The notes beneath the pieces were generated by a model, which was not told the origin of the DNA, did not search any database, and saw only the letters and a program-made list of their open reading frames with translations. The position numbers and the translations under genes were made by a program. From Glebionis coronaria (taxonomy: Eukaryota > Streptophyta > Magnoliopsida > Asterales > Asteraceae), in contig JANFOE010000584.1 in the NCBI GenBank assembly GCA_025667525.1, positions 154,001 through 218,000 on the forward strand: a DNA stretch of 64,000 nt, written 5' to 3'. Position 1 is the stretch's first letter. The number at the start of each line of letters is the position of its first letter. This document shows, piece by piece, positions 21,995 to 32,443 of this stretch.

Positions 21995-24900
21995 ATGACT
22001 AATCCAACAGTACAAGCAATCTAAGACTCTCAAGCAGCCGCAATTGCCGAAGCACGAACACTCAAGTTCATACCAAACAATTACCGGCTGAAGCAAGTCT
22101 CAAAATCCACTCACCATGGATTTAAAGTCGCCATAGCAATCCTTGATCACTCTCATTTCAAGAATGCTTTAAGGAGTACTGCCTCGGTGCCTTATGATTA
22201 CATGTATGAGTTCTGGGCTACCAAGGAAAGCACTTCAAACAAGATCACCTTCACTCTCGACAACAAGCAGCAGACACTTACTGTTTCAGACTTCCGAATG
22301 ATATTTGGCATTCGGGATACACCCAAAGGTATTGCATTTTTGAGGGATCCTACCAAAGACGAACTCATGGAGATGTTCGATGCTCTTGGATGTCCTGACA
22401 TATGAGTTGTGTCTGAGTTCACCACCGCTAAAGTAGGTCAACCTTGGAGAGCAATCTTGGGTATTCTCAGTAGATGTCTTACACCTAAGACAAGTGGGCA
22501 TGATGCTTTGCGTAGTCCAATTATGAACATCTTCCATGGAATGTACAAAGGCGCAAATGCAGATTATGCATTATTGTTGTGGGAAGAATTCACCTTTCAA
22601 CTCTTCCAAAACAAGAAGCTGAAGAATAATTTCTTTCCTTACCCTCGGTTTATCAAGCTTATCATTAATTATTTTATGAAGAATGATGTTACTATTGATA
22701 GGCGTGCAGCAAGTCGTCATCACACTGAAGAGGCTGATCACACTGTGGATCTAAGGCATGAAGGACCATCTGGTGCTGTGATTCCTGGTCCTATTCCCGA
22801 TTATCTTCTGACGGATAAAATTAAAGGTTCTACTGATTACAAACTACTGCTACTAGAAATCAAGAAGCTAAAAGCAAGCCTTCAGACAGGAGAAGACTCA
22901 TCTACTACGGTCAAGAGTAAAGGTAAACGCAAGCAACCAGCTGCTTTACCTGAACCCGAAACCAAGAAGAAGAAGACTGAGGTTAAGAAGGGAAAGGGTA
23001 CGGTTGATGAGTTAGTTCTCCGCGACGAAGAAGATGTTGATGATCCTACTCTTGACAAGGCTGAGAGAAAATTAATGAAGATAGCTATTGAAAGGAGTAG
23101 GAAAGACACGGGAGGTAGTGGTTCGGGTGCACAGATAAATATTGAAGAAGAGTACGAGGAGCCAGAGGATATTGATGAGTTTGGATCACCTGAAAGGTAT
23201 TCTACTTCGAAGGAGACATCCATCCCTGTTTCAGCAAGTGTTGAAAAGGAGTCTGGTGCTCCTACAATCATGGTACCTACTCAGCCTTTAGTAACTCAAC
23301 CTCCACCAATACAGCCCTTACCAACCCGACCGGTTTCAACACCATTCCTTCCACCTCCAATAACTCCCATCCTCAGTACTGTGGTTACAACCGAGCCTCT
23401 TCAACCAACCCAGAGTAGCTCTGCATCATCTTCAATGGCTGCATTTGTAATGGCCGAAATGTTGGATAAACATACGAATATTCAAAAAAGAGAGATGAAT
23501 GAACTTCGCCAAGAGCTACATAGACGAGTTCAAAGTGAAGAAGCATCTAAGAAAGCCCAAGAAGAGATGCTTGCTAAGTTCGCTGCAGAGATGGAGTTGA
23601 CACGTAGAGCTCATGCAGAAGAACTAGCTCAGGTTAAGCAGGCTGAAGCGGATAAGCATGCTGCACGAATCACGAGACTTCAAGCCATGAGGGATAAATA
23701 CAAGGAGCAGAAAGAAACACTTGAAGCTTCTGTTAAAGAGAGAGTGAAAGAATCCGTTGAATCCATTATGCCAAAACTGCGTGATGAGTTGAAGACACTC
23801 GCGGCTGATAACTTGATGATCAAGTCATCCAATCCTTCTGAATCCGCCTACAAAATTGCCTATGAGTTAACGGATTTTGAATTAAAGAAGATCCTCAAAG
23901 CTCGCATGAGGGAACTTGGATCTTTTGATAAATCTAAGATTCAACGGACTCTCTACAAGTCACTCAATGACGCTATTATGGAGGATGATCGGCTATTTAA
24001 GGTGTTTGGAAGTGTGGTACCTTACCACATTCTGCCTGAGGAAGAAAGGGAAGAAAGTGAATAAGAAGAGGGTACTCGTGAAGAAGAAGAGGAAGAAGAA
24101 GGAGAAGAAGAAGAAGATGAAGATGATGATGATGGTGACGATGGTGGTGATGATGATGAGGATAATGATGATGATGATGGTGGTGATGGAAATGAGGAGA
24201 GTGCTAAGGGAAGCAACGAGGGTGACGATGAGGATGATGATGGTAAACAGCCTAAAAAGGGGGACAAGGTAGCCAGCACAAAAAAACCATCTAAGTCTGG
24301 TACCAAGTCTCAAAAAGATGTTGCGCAGAAGGAAAAATCTACTTCAACGGAATCAAGACGATCTAAGTGGCGTCATGATGTGAATGCTACTACAGCGTCA
24401 TCGATTCCTGGTACATCTATTGATGTGTCTATACCTGTTACCACTAACCCTGTTAGTTCTGTTGTTGCTCCTGTGATTGCAGAGTCAGTAACTGAACCTG
24501 AAGCAGCACAACACTCGCCTGTTCTTGACACCACCGAGGTGCCTGAATTAGAACCAGCACGTGTTCATGTCTCTACTCCTCTACAACAAGAATCACAATC
24601 TACTGTTCCTGAGTCAAGCACACGGGACTGGGCAGACACATTGGAGATTGACGAGACTGCACCGCCACAAGCTTGGATCACGGCAGCGGCTCAATATGAT
24701 CCAATCACAGACGCTGACAGAGATGTTCTATATCTCCGTATCCGTAGTCCGATAGACTTGTGTGCATTTCTGGCTCATGAGTATAAGACTTCGGTTACTC
24801 CGTCTTTGGTGAAGAGAGCGCTAAAGGATAAGAGAATTCGCGCCAAAACCAGGTTAACCCGAATGGAGTTCGAGTATTATGCTGACGAGGTCCTGAAAGC

Positions 24901-25930
24901 TCTTAACACCGTTCAAAGGCCAGGCCTCCATGAATCAGAAAGAGCTCCACCTCCACTTGATCCTTCTCAAGATAATCAGATTGCTCTCGACTTCTTCGTC
25001 ACTTATGATCTTGATTATCTCCTCAAGGGTTCATCAAAGTACACAACCTCCCTGACCTTGCTGAAAGCTGCCAACTGGGGGACTATACCCTAGATCGAGG
25101 AAAAGGTAAACCGACTCTGGGTCCCACAGGTAACTCGTAATTATGATATGTATGTTGTTATAGGTGCATCTCATTGGGACGAACGAGTCCGAAGGGCGTA
25201 CAGGGGTTGCTGCTTAGCCAATTCAGGAAGTAACGTTAGATCCGATATCCGCATCTCCAGTATTTTAGGGCTGAAAACTGAAGCCAAGAATGGCTATTAT
25301 CATGTGACGGAGATTCGTCTGAAAATGGAGGATGACAGAGAATACAAAATCCAGCAGGGAGATTTTTCTATCATTCGCCTTGAGGATATCGAAGACATGT
25401 TGCTTATGATGACCCGGGATCAACTCACACATATTCCTCGTGAAGACATCATTGCCTTGAATACAACACTTCGTATGTTCACACGAAGCGTTGTTATCAA
25501 GAAACGAGTTGAAGATCTTCAATTGGGAGTCGAAAGCTACCAAAGGAAGCTTAACTTAACCCGTCCAGTGAATCAAGTGTTACCTCAACATGTCAACAGA
25601 TGTCCCTATACCGGCATTTCTGTTCCGAGTTACGGGATTTTCTACTTGAAAAGTCGAGGATTAATGAAGTTTATGAGGGTGGGTGAGCTTTATAAGTACA
25701 GTGATGGGACTCTCATCTACGTCAGAGGAAAGTTGGATCATCTCAATTCGGGTGGGTCTTTACCAGAGATGATTGAGGATTGGCATCAGGGTTATCGGCA
25801 AATGGCGAAGTATGTGATCAAGAAGATTGATCAAAATCTCCGTAAACGTAGATTGATGAGGAGCTTAGAAAGATTCGTTGGTGGTAGACCATATGGAGTG
25901 CACCACAAGTTACTGCAACGATCCATCTAA
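21995..25930 (+). pseudogene. CopE accessory ORF downstream of pol (1311 codons, four stops)
   Basis: From ATG 21995 to TAA 25928 there is one continuous frame broken only by stops at 22022 (TAA), 22403 (TGA), 24062 (TAA) and 25091 (TAG). No frameshifts are needed. N-terminal domain: FWATKE (W at residue 74), W..ILGILSRCLTPK (about 151-165) and YPRF (216-219); the same landmarks with similar spacing occur in the CopD accessory frame. Then come a basic KKKKTEVKKGKG stretch (about 320-335), a proline-rich region, a coiled-coil-prone part (about 485-600), a strongly acidic E/D run (about 690-750), and a C-terminal domain with MFTRSVVIKKRVEDLQLGVESYQ (about 1158-1180). I see no signal peptide or membrane segment, so a retroviral-style envelope is unlikely. 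Similar predicted proteins are, from memory, common in Asteraceae copia elements. Function unknown. Confidence 0.8.
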
Positions 25931-27090
25931 TGGGTCGTACATCTCAGGTCCACTTTATATTGGTTTTTAATTGTGAATATGTAAATTTGTGTATATTGTG
26001 CTTATATGGCTTGATGTAGTGTTAAGGTATGATAATTTTTCAAGAATTTCTCACAAGATTCTAAATCTTTCAAAATATATCATACTAAAGCACTACAACT
26101 ATCCCTTATTAATTTAAGGGGGAGCATTAACATGTTCTATGGCCAAACATCGATTTCATTTTTTACCCAAAGACCGGTTAATCCATTCAATATCCCAAAT
26201 ATTAATGGTTAACATTTTGAATAAGGGGAGAAAATGGGATTAAGGAGACTTAAATGATACTTGGCTAAAAGATAAAAAGACTTAACGATTATCCAACTTA
26301 ATATGTGTAAAGCACGTGTTAAGGGGGAGCGTTTTTGATGAACAAAACACCTAAGGTACAAAACTTTTGATTTCAATATCACAAGTACCTTAGGTGATTT
26401 TCAATGATTTTTCATGGTGGCTATACTTTCCCAAAACACGCTTAATTCACGACGAATGTGGTGACAAAAGGGTGGTAGGAATAGGTTTAGTCCAATGATT
26501 CATCAGAGCCGATGGAATCTTCCCAAGGACAATTCCCTAGATTGAATTAGAAGTCCTAGGAAAGTTGGAGAAAGATTGTGAACGTAGCTGAATGCCGACC
26601 AAGTACTTAAGCTAGCACTGGAACAATCACAACAAGGTGCTAGTTATGACGTATTGGTAAGCATTGAAGGGGTTGAAGAATGAAAAAGAATTGTAAAGAT
26701 AAAGGGTGTAAAGAAAGAAGCCCTCCTTACAACTTTAGGCAGAAACCGGGTCAATACATATGCTATTGAGATCATTTTTGTTAATGATTCTCGATATTGA
26801 AGAAAGACATCATGGACCCAGTGATGCAATGCACAACCCTTCCCAGCTAACTAAACTATCTCTCAAAAGGTATTTGTTTTAATCACACGGAGATCAACAC
26901 GTTATCTATTGGTTTATTCACTCCGAATAGACTGATATTGAAAAGGTGGCACTCCTCTCCAGCCATCGCTCACTAAATCAAAACGCACTATCGAGTCTAG
27001 AGCCACGAGATCATCAAAAGTCTCATTAGGACACTTTCCATTTATTCCTTGCTTTCTCACACACTGTGAAAAGTAAGAGATTTTCATGAG

Positions 27091-27486
27091 TCCTACGCAG
27101 TATTCCTGTAATATTGCCAGAACTTCCGAGTAATACGTAAGTATTACAATGAAGATGGAAATCCTGCTTGAGCCAACATCAAACAAGCTCATGGTAGGTT
27201 ACACGTGCGGTTCTTTTAGAACCAATCTTGTGAAAAACTGGAAAGAAACAGTGGTTTAATTCTTGATTGAACTTAAACTCGTTCCAGGCCTCTACGCATT
27301 ATCATATGATCTTGCCAGAACACTCAGAGTGACTCTTTATTGATCACAGTGACGAGTGGAAATCCTTCTAGTGTTAACATCAAACAGCACTTGGTAGGTG
27401 ACGTGCAAGATTCTTTATGAATTGAGCTCGTGATAACTGGAAAGCAACGATGGTGAAAATCTTAATTGAAATTCACTTGTTCCAGG
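27091..27486 (+). repeat. Diverged direct duplication, 2 x ~198 bp
   Basis: Copy 1 (27091-27288) and copy 2 (27289-27486) share the ordered phrases CTACGCA, TTGCCAGAAC, GTGGAAATCCT / ATGGAAATCCT, ACATCAAACA, TGGTAGGT, ACTGGAAAG, and both end in GTTCCAGG. Confidence 0.7.
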
Positions 27487-27732
27487 TTTCATGAATTGAC
27501 GGCTTCAAATCACAAGGATAATTTATCCAAGTGATTCACTCTTTATGTTCGCAGTCAGCTTTGGACGGTCGAATAAAGAGAACGGGTTTACCCGCGAAAT
27601 CCTGTCAGGAAGTTACTTAATTGAAACTATCCGTCACGGGTACGATATCTAATATCGTCCAACGGTCTTCACCGACCGGAGGTAAAATGCTACCGAATTA
27701 GAATAAAATGTCAAAGCCATTTTATTCATGTC

Positions 27733-27842
27733 GTTGCTGTGTACCTGTTAAAGACGGTGGCGTTGCTGTGTACCTGTTGAAGACGGTGGCGTTGCTGTGT
27801 ACCAGTTGAAGACGGTGGTGTTGCGGTGTACCTGTAGAAGTC
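27733..27842 (+). repeat. 29-bp tandem repeat, ~3.8 copies
   Basis: The unit starts GTTGCTGTGTACCTGTTGAA and ends GACGGTGGC. Three copies are nearly perfect and a fourth is partial and diverged. Confidence 0.85.
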
Positions 27843-28174
27843 GTTCCCACATGCTTATGTTTTTCTGCATCAAAGTTCAGCAAAATTCAAGAAAGTGCAA
27901 AATGAAGTCTTCCGCTGTACCAAACTCTGAAGCTTTCGAGAATTCAACAAAAAGACATAAGTGTGTGGAACATGGAGTCACGAGGAGGCAAGTTTCACAA
28001 GAAGGCAAAGATCGCACGTGATTGGTCAAAAGAACAATGCTCTCAAGCCAAAGCCTAAAAGATCAAATCAAAATATTCACAACAAAAAGAAAAGAAGAAA
28101 AGACTACGAGCTGAAGAACGAAGACTTAGTATAGTATGCTAGGTTTAGAACTTTGTAACGTGGAGTGACCTCCC

Positions 28175-28186
28175 TTAGGGGGAGAT
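28175..28186 (+). other. CopE terminal polypurine tract
   Basis: TTAGGGGGAGAT directly precedes the 3' LTR start TGTTAG, as expected for the plus-strand primer. Confidence 0.88.
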
Positions 28187-28507
28187 TGTTAGAAATACGT
28201 TTTTACGTATATTAGAAGTATCGGTCACTCCACAATATTATTAATGTTGTAATAGCTCGTAGTTAGTGTTACTTATTAAGTTAAGTAAGAAACCGACCCA
28301 TGGGCTTGTCATGGGTCGGCCCAAGCCCAAATAAGGGCCTTGGATATAAATACCCCTTTCCACCATGGAAAGGGGTTGGTTGTTGTTCATTCCTCATTTC
28401 ATTTGAATAAAAAGACACATAGTTTCTCTCTTACTTTCTCTCTCTAGTTTCTCTCTCTAGGAATCTTCAACCCACTTCATAGATTCATAGGTTATCAATA
28501 TTCTACA
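28187..28507 (+). repeat. CopE 3' LTR
   Basis: 321 bp, identical to the 5' LTR except for three substitutions near the end (CACATCA against CACTTCA, and TTAG against TCAA). It is followed by TAACC. Confidence 0.95.
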
Positions 28508-28512
28508 TAACC
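28508..28512 (+). repeat. CopE right target-site duplication
   Basis: TAACC, matching 10429-10433. Confidence 0.93.
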
Positions 28513-29037
28513 CTACAAAATACACCTATTGTGAGATGTAGATCTTGAAGTGCAGGATGGGTAGCGAAGTTATGCCAAAAATTTTCACCATGGAAAAGCG
28601 AATTGATGATCTGAAAGATCATGGGAAGATAAGTCCCCATTGTATGGGACCGTTGAGATAATGTAAAAAGTTGGTTTGAAAGGCATGTAAGCTGGATCTA
28701 CCCTAGGACTTCAAGGGCTGCGTGAATTATGTTTCATATATCGAACTTGATAAAATGTCTATCAAGTGAAAATCTGATTGTTTCTTAATGAAGTTTCGGT
28801 CGGCGAAAAGTTGCATTCATAAAAAACCCGTGAACATCATGGATAGAGAAAGTAAGTCAACTTAAGCTTGATCGTGTTCCCGTGGTTATGTTTGATGAAA
28901 CTCGCGTATTGTAATGAAGTACGCTTGAGAGAAAAGACCGAATGTGGAGGAAATGCCCACATGTCTTGATTTTATAAGAAGCGAGTAGTAAGATAAATCG
29001 ATCTTTGAGGACAAAGATCCTCTTTAGGGGTAACTGC
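28513..29037 (+). pseudogene. TekA: chromovirus pol remnant, 3' part
   Basis: This continues the decayed integrase C-terminus after the CopE insertion. Near 28590 the translation gives KIFTMEKRI-like and then SPWKSEL-like sequence. Near 28690-28760 it matches a region of the form WIYPRTSRAA..MFHISNLIKCLSSENL, and near 28825 KPVNIMDRES, which are positions of the chromovirus integrase tail. A purine-rich tract at 29022-29037 then precedes an LTR start. Stops and frameshifts are frequent. I do not see a chromodomain clearly. Confidence 0.75.
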
Positions 29038-31883
29038 TGTGACAATCCGTCAATGTATGGTAGATATTTTATTCTCAAGTATTATTTAAAATCATTATTT
29101 TAATGTTATATCATGAACTCACTCACTTTTGGGAAGAAATAAGGGTTTACGTCTTAAAGTAGCATCGACTACGTCTAAACCGGAGAACTCTACGTTACAT
29201 GCTTACGTTTACATACACCGTTTTTGTGACAGTCCGATATTTCAGGAAATAAATTTATTCTCGAATATTATTTTGGAATTTCTAATTTGTGTTGGTTCAT
29301 AAACTCACAAATTTACGAGAAGAGATTAGGACTTACGTGCATAATTTAACGTCTTTTACGATTAAATCGAAAACCCTAGGTTTACGTATTTACGCTTTTG
29401 TGCTCCGTTTTTGATGAGACAATTTTTATTAGATTCGTTTTGTGCCGTAGATTCATAATTTATAAAAACGTTTTTCGTAAAACGACCCGAGGGCACGTAA
29501 ATCGAGGAAACTAGAATTGAGGAGTACCCGTAAATTAGTGGAGATGAGACAAGTTTACACTTGCCTCACCCCCACTATGGGCGGCCAAGGCTTAGCCAAC
29601 ACACCAAAGATGTGTCAACTAAACATACACACTAAGGACACATGTCTTTAGTGCTATGCAAAATCACTTAAACATTACAACTAGCTAACCATACCATTTA
29701 CTCACACATGCAAACCAAAAACAACTCACAAATCTCTCTCAACTCTCTCCCTCTTGCCGTCCCATTTACCATCATCAAACACCATCATTGATCAACATGT
29801 TAACCACAAATCATATGTATAACTTGCATATGATGATAACCTATTGAAGGTATGGTGATTTGAGGTGATCTTAACAACTAAGAAGGAGTTTCTATGGAAG
29901 TAAAGGGCTGATTTCCATGAAGGTGTTCATCCACTTGAAGATTTCAAAAAGTCCATTGCAAAAGTTAAAGATTTGTTAACAAGAACCAAGTCTTGTTCAT
30001 CCAAAATCTCAACCTTTTCATCACTTTGGTGGTATTGAGATTGTTTCTTCCGATCCTCTTGTTATTTAGTAAAAGTAATCATGTATTTTCTTTATAAATG
30101 TATATGTATATGATGATGAATTATGATCAAAACATTATGTGGGGATTCTGTGTTAATAGATTTGGTTAAAAAGACTAAAATCTACATGTAAAGATGTTAA
30201 AATCTTGATTAAATTTATAGGCTGTATAAAACAGTAAGTAACCATATGAACACTTGGTAAAAAAGCTTGGATTTTTAAATATAAAGTTAGATATATGATT
30301 TTTACATATGTGGTGAGTTGGCCACTCAATGGAATCATTAAAATGAGCAAGATATGATTAAAATACTATTGAGGTATAAATATGTATAGTCTGTTTTGGG
30401 CGAATTATTAGAGATACTTAGAGGATGATTGAGCAGTAGCTAGGAGTTATTTGTAGCACATATCATGTAGTTTGTGCTTCCCAAATTTGAGCTTTTATCT
30501 CCTTGTAGAACTCAAGATATGGCAAAAATGGTGGAAGTGACCTTGATAATCAGATTTATAAATAAAACTATATAATATAAAATGAGCACTCAAGTAATAT
30601 TATTATAAAATGAAGATATAAAACCAACTAACTAATAATAAGTATTATAAAATGAGTTGTATACTAAAATGAATAAACTTGGTATTTTATAAAAGTACAA
30701 ACTCAAATGTTTTCTAAAGTTATAAAACTATATATAAGTTTTACGTCTTTTCGGCTAAAACCAAAAGATTAACATTTTCGCCAAATAAAACTTAGACGGT
30801 CGGACCCGTCTAATGTAACATTTTTATAACTCATATACTGATATGTAAGTACATTTTACAAGTAAAAACCGATAAACCCGATCTTTATAACTTATGGACC
30901 TTAACGGGCCAAAGTAACCTTATTGGACCATTAGCCCAACTAGTTTGGCTTAACACAAATGGACTTACTCATGGGCTTAACCCATTTGGGTGCAACATAT
31001 GAGTATAGGCCTGGTATTTAAAGTATAAATGGGCTAATATAATTAATTGAACTCTTAATGGGCTTATTGGGCCTTAATATATAATTGGGTTGAAACTAGT
31101 ATAACTAGTTTAAAATTTTGACTAACACATAACACTATAATGTTGTATGAAGAGATAAAATCCCACTTTATCATCATCATACTTATGATATCATAATATA
31201 TACATAACCATTATTTTTATAAAGTCATTGGACAAGAGTCTAAGACCGAGTATTATTTGTCTAGGTTTCCGTGATTGAAGCACATACCGTACATCCAAAA
31301 TGCCGATAGCCCGCCTTTCCCAATCAACGTGAGTTCATAGCCTCGCAATCTTTTAAATGTTTTATGAAATGTTTTATACACCCGCGAGGGAGATAACATG
31401 TTAGTTTTAATAAAAATAGGACACCAGTTGTCCCGATTGTATGCTTATTGATATGGACCCGAATGATTATATGACCCGAAGAATGAAATGAAGTGGATTA
31501 TTATTAGTTAGGTTATGTCACTAAAAGTCCCATTAGCATGAATTGTGAACTACTGGGATTTGGTAGACGCTTATGCATATAATAGTACTATTTGGGGAAG
31601 ATCGCCCCAGTTCGCGCCTTGACGGTTGATCCCCGTCGTGCCACATTGATTGGTAAGCGAATTTATGTATGAGAAGATTTATAGAAGCATGATTATTGTG
31701 GCAACACGCTGTTTTAGATGGGCAAAGGAATTACGATTAGCTACCCGTTGTTTGTTATAGTAAGGTAGCAATGTCATGCGGCTTATAATAATCCAATAAC
31801 GAAAATACTGCTATACGCATTAAATTATAATATATTGCCTGACTAGCAATACGGGGCCTTATTACAGATATTATGTTCGTGTT
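29038..31883 (+). repeat. TekA 3' LTR region, with a duplicated start
   Basis: It begins TGTGACAATCC after a polypurine-like tract. A second diverged LTR-like start, TGTGACAGTCC, occurs at 29225; the first about 187 bases of each align loosely. Farther on, 31320-31660 (TCATAGCCTCGC, CCCGCGAGG, a GGGGAAGATCGCCCC hairpin) matches the TekB LTR in inverted orientation. CopD is inserted at 31884, so the original LTR end is not visible. No gene is seen. Small ORFs in 29800-30400 have no recognisable content. Confidence 0.6.
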
Positions 31884-32391
31884 TGTTGATCCTAAACTTA
31901 GATCGATTTAGCTTGTGTAAACGAGATTAAATCAAGTTAAAAACGTAGAGAAACTTTGTTGTGTATAACACAATTTAAGTATTATGCGGAATTAATACTC
32001 AAACAAGAAAACACAAACAGTATAAACCAAACTTTCACTTTGATTGATAAATCAAACTTACGTACAATGAAAGTGTTAAACGTATGAAAACTTATATTGA
32101 AACAAAACCTAATGGTCTTCTTTTATAGACTAAGAAGCCTTGTACAAGAGTATACGTATCAGCTATTATAGGTAAAGATAAATATAGAAAATACATTGTT
32201 GATCATATCTTTACAAGAAACAAACTAGAAACATAATACGCGTAGACTAAGTCTTCTATCAGTGCTTGAATTCATCCTATCAACGCTTGACATCTTCCTG
32301 TCAACGCTTGTTCTGTCAACGCTTGTTCTTATCAACACTTGTTTTCTTCTTATCAGCATCCAAGTATACTAGCTACATTTTATTCCCAACA
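31884..32391 (-). repeat. CopD 3' LTR
   Basis: 508 bp. On the minus strand it starts TGTTGGGAATAAAATG after a PPT and ends GATCAACA, giving TGTTG..CAACA ends. A TATA-like CTATAAAAG lies at 32120-32128 (minus strand). Three copies of the CAACGCTTG motif lie near the start. The flanking GTGTT at 31879-31883 would be the target duplication, but its partner is lost. Confidence 0.8.
32120..32127 (-). promoter_or_regulatory. CopD LTR TATA box
   Basis: Minus-strand TATAAAAG lies about 265 bases into the LTR, the expected promoter position. Confidence 0.55.
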
Positions 32392-32405
32392 ATCCTCCCC
32401 TAAAC
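32392..32405 (-). other. CopD terminal polypurine tract
   Basis: Minus-strand AAGTTTAGGGGAGGAT directly precedes the LTR start TGTTGGG. A similar internal tract, TTAAGGGGAGG, is at 36420-36432. Confidence 0.85.
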
Positions 32406-32443
32406 TTGATATCTACTCTAGTAATCAAGTTTCAGAATAAAAA

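Larger units (their letters stand above)
25931..28186 (+). other. CopE 3' non-coding tail
   Basis: This is 2.26 kb with no supported gene. It contains polypurine-like tracts TTTAAGGGGGAG (26113-26124) and TTAAGGGGGAG (26319-26329), a diverged 198-bp direct duplication (27091-27486), a 29-bp tandem repeat (27733-27842) and the terminal PPT. Confidence 0.7.
10434..28507 (+). mobile_element. CopE: complete 18-kb Ty1/copia retrotransposon
   Basis: The element is bounded by 321-bp LTRs (10434-10754 and 28187-28507) that differ at 3 positions, and by the 5-bp target duplication TAACC (10429-10433 and 28508-28512). Order: LTR, PBS, repeat array, gag, long coiled-coil linker, pol, non-coding spacer with a second repeat array, accessory ORF, non-coding tail, PPT, LTR. 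At 18,074 bp it is far longer than the usual 5-10 kb copia element. The extra length comes from the gag-protease linker and about 8.3 kb after pol. It is inserted in TekA pol. Downstream coding capacity recalls Sirevirus-type copia elements, but the LTRs are short for that group; lineage is not settled. Confidence 0.95.

Noticed and set aside
23993..24313. ORFs opposite or out of frame around the acidic run (poly-isoleucine/serine peptides)
   Set aside because: They are shadows of the GAA/GAT-rich acidic stretch of the accessory frame on the plus strand.
30153..30350. Small minus-strand ORF in the TekA LTR
   Set aside because: 65 residues with no motif, in AT-rich LTR sequence; chance ORF.
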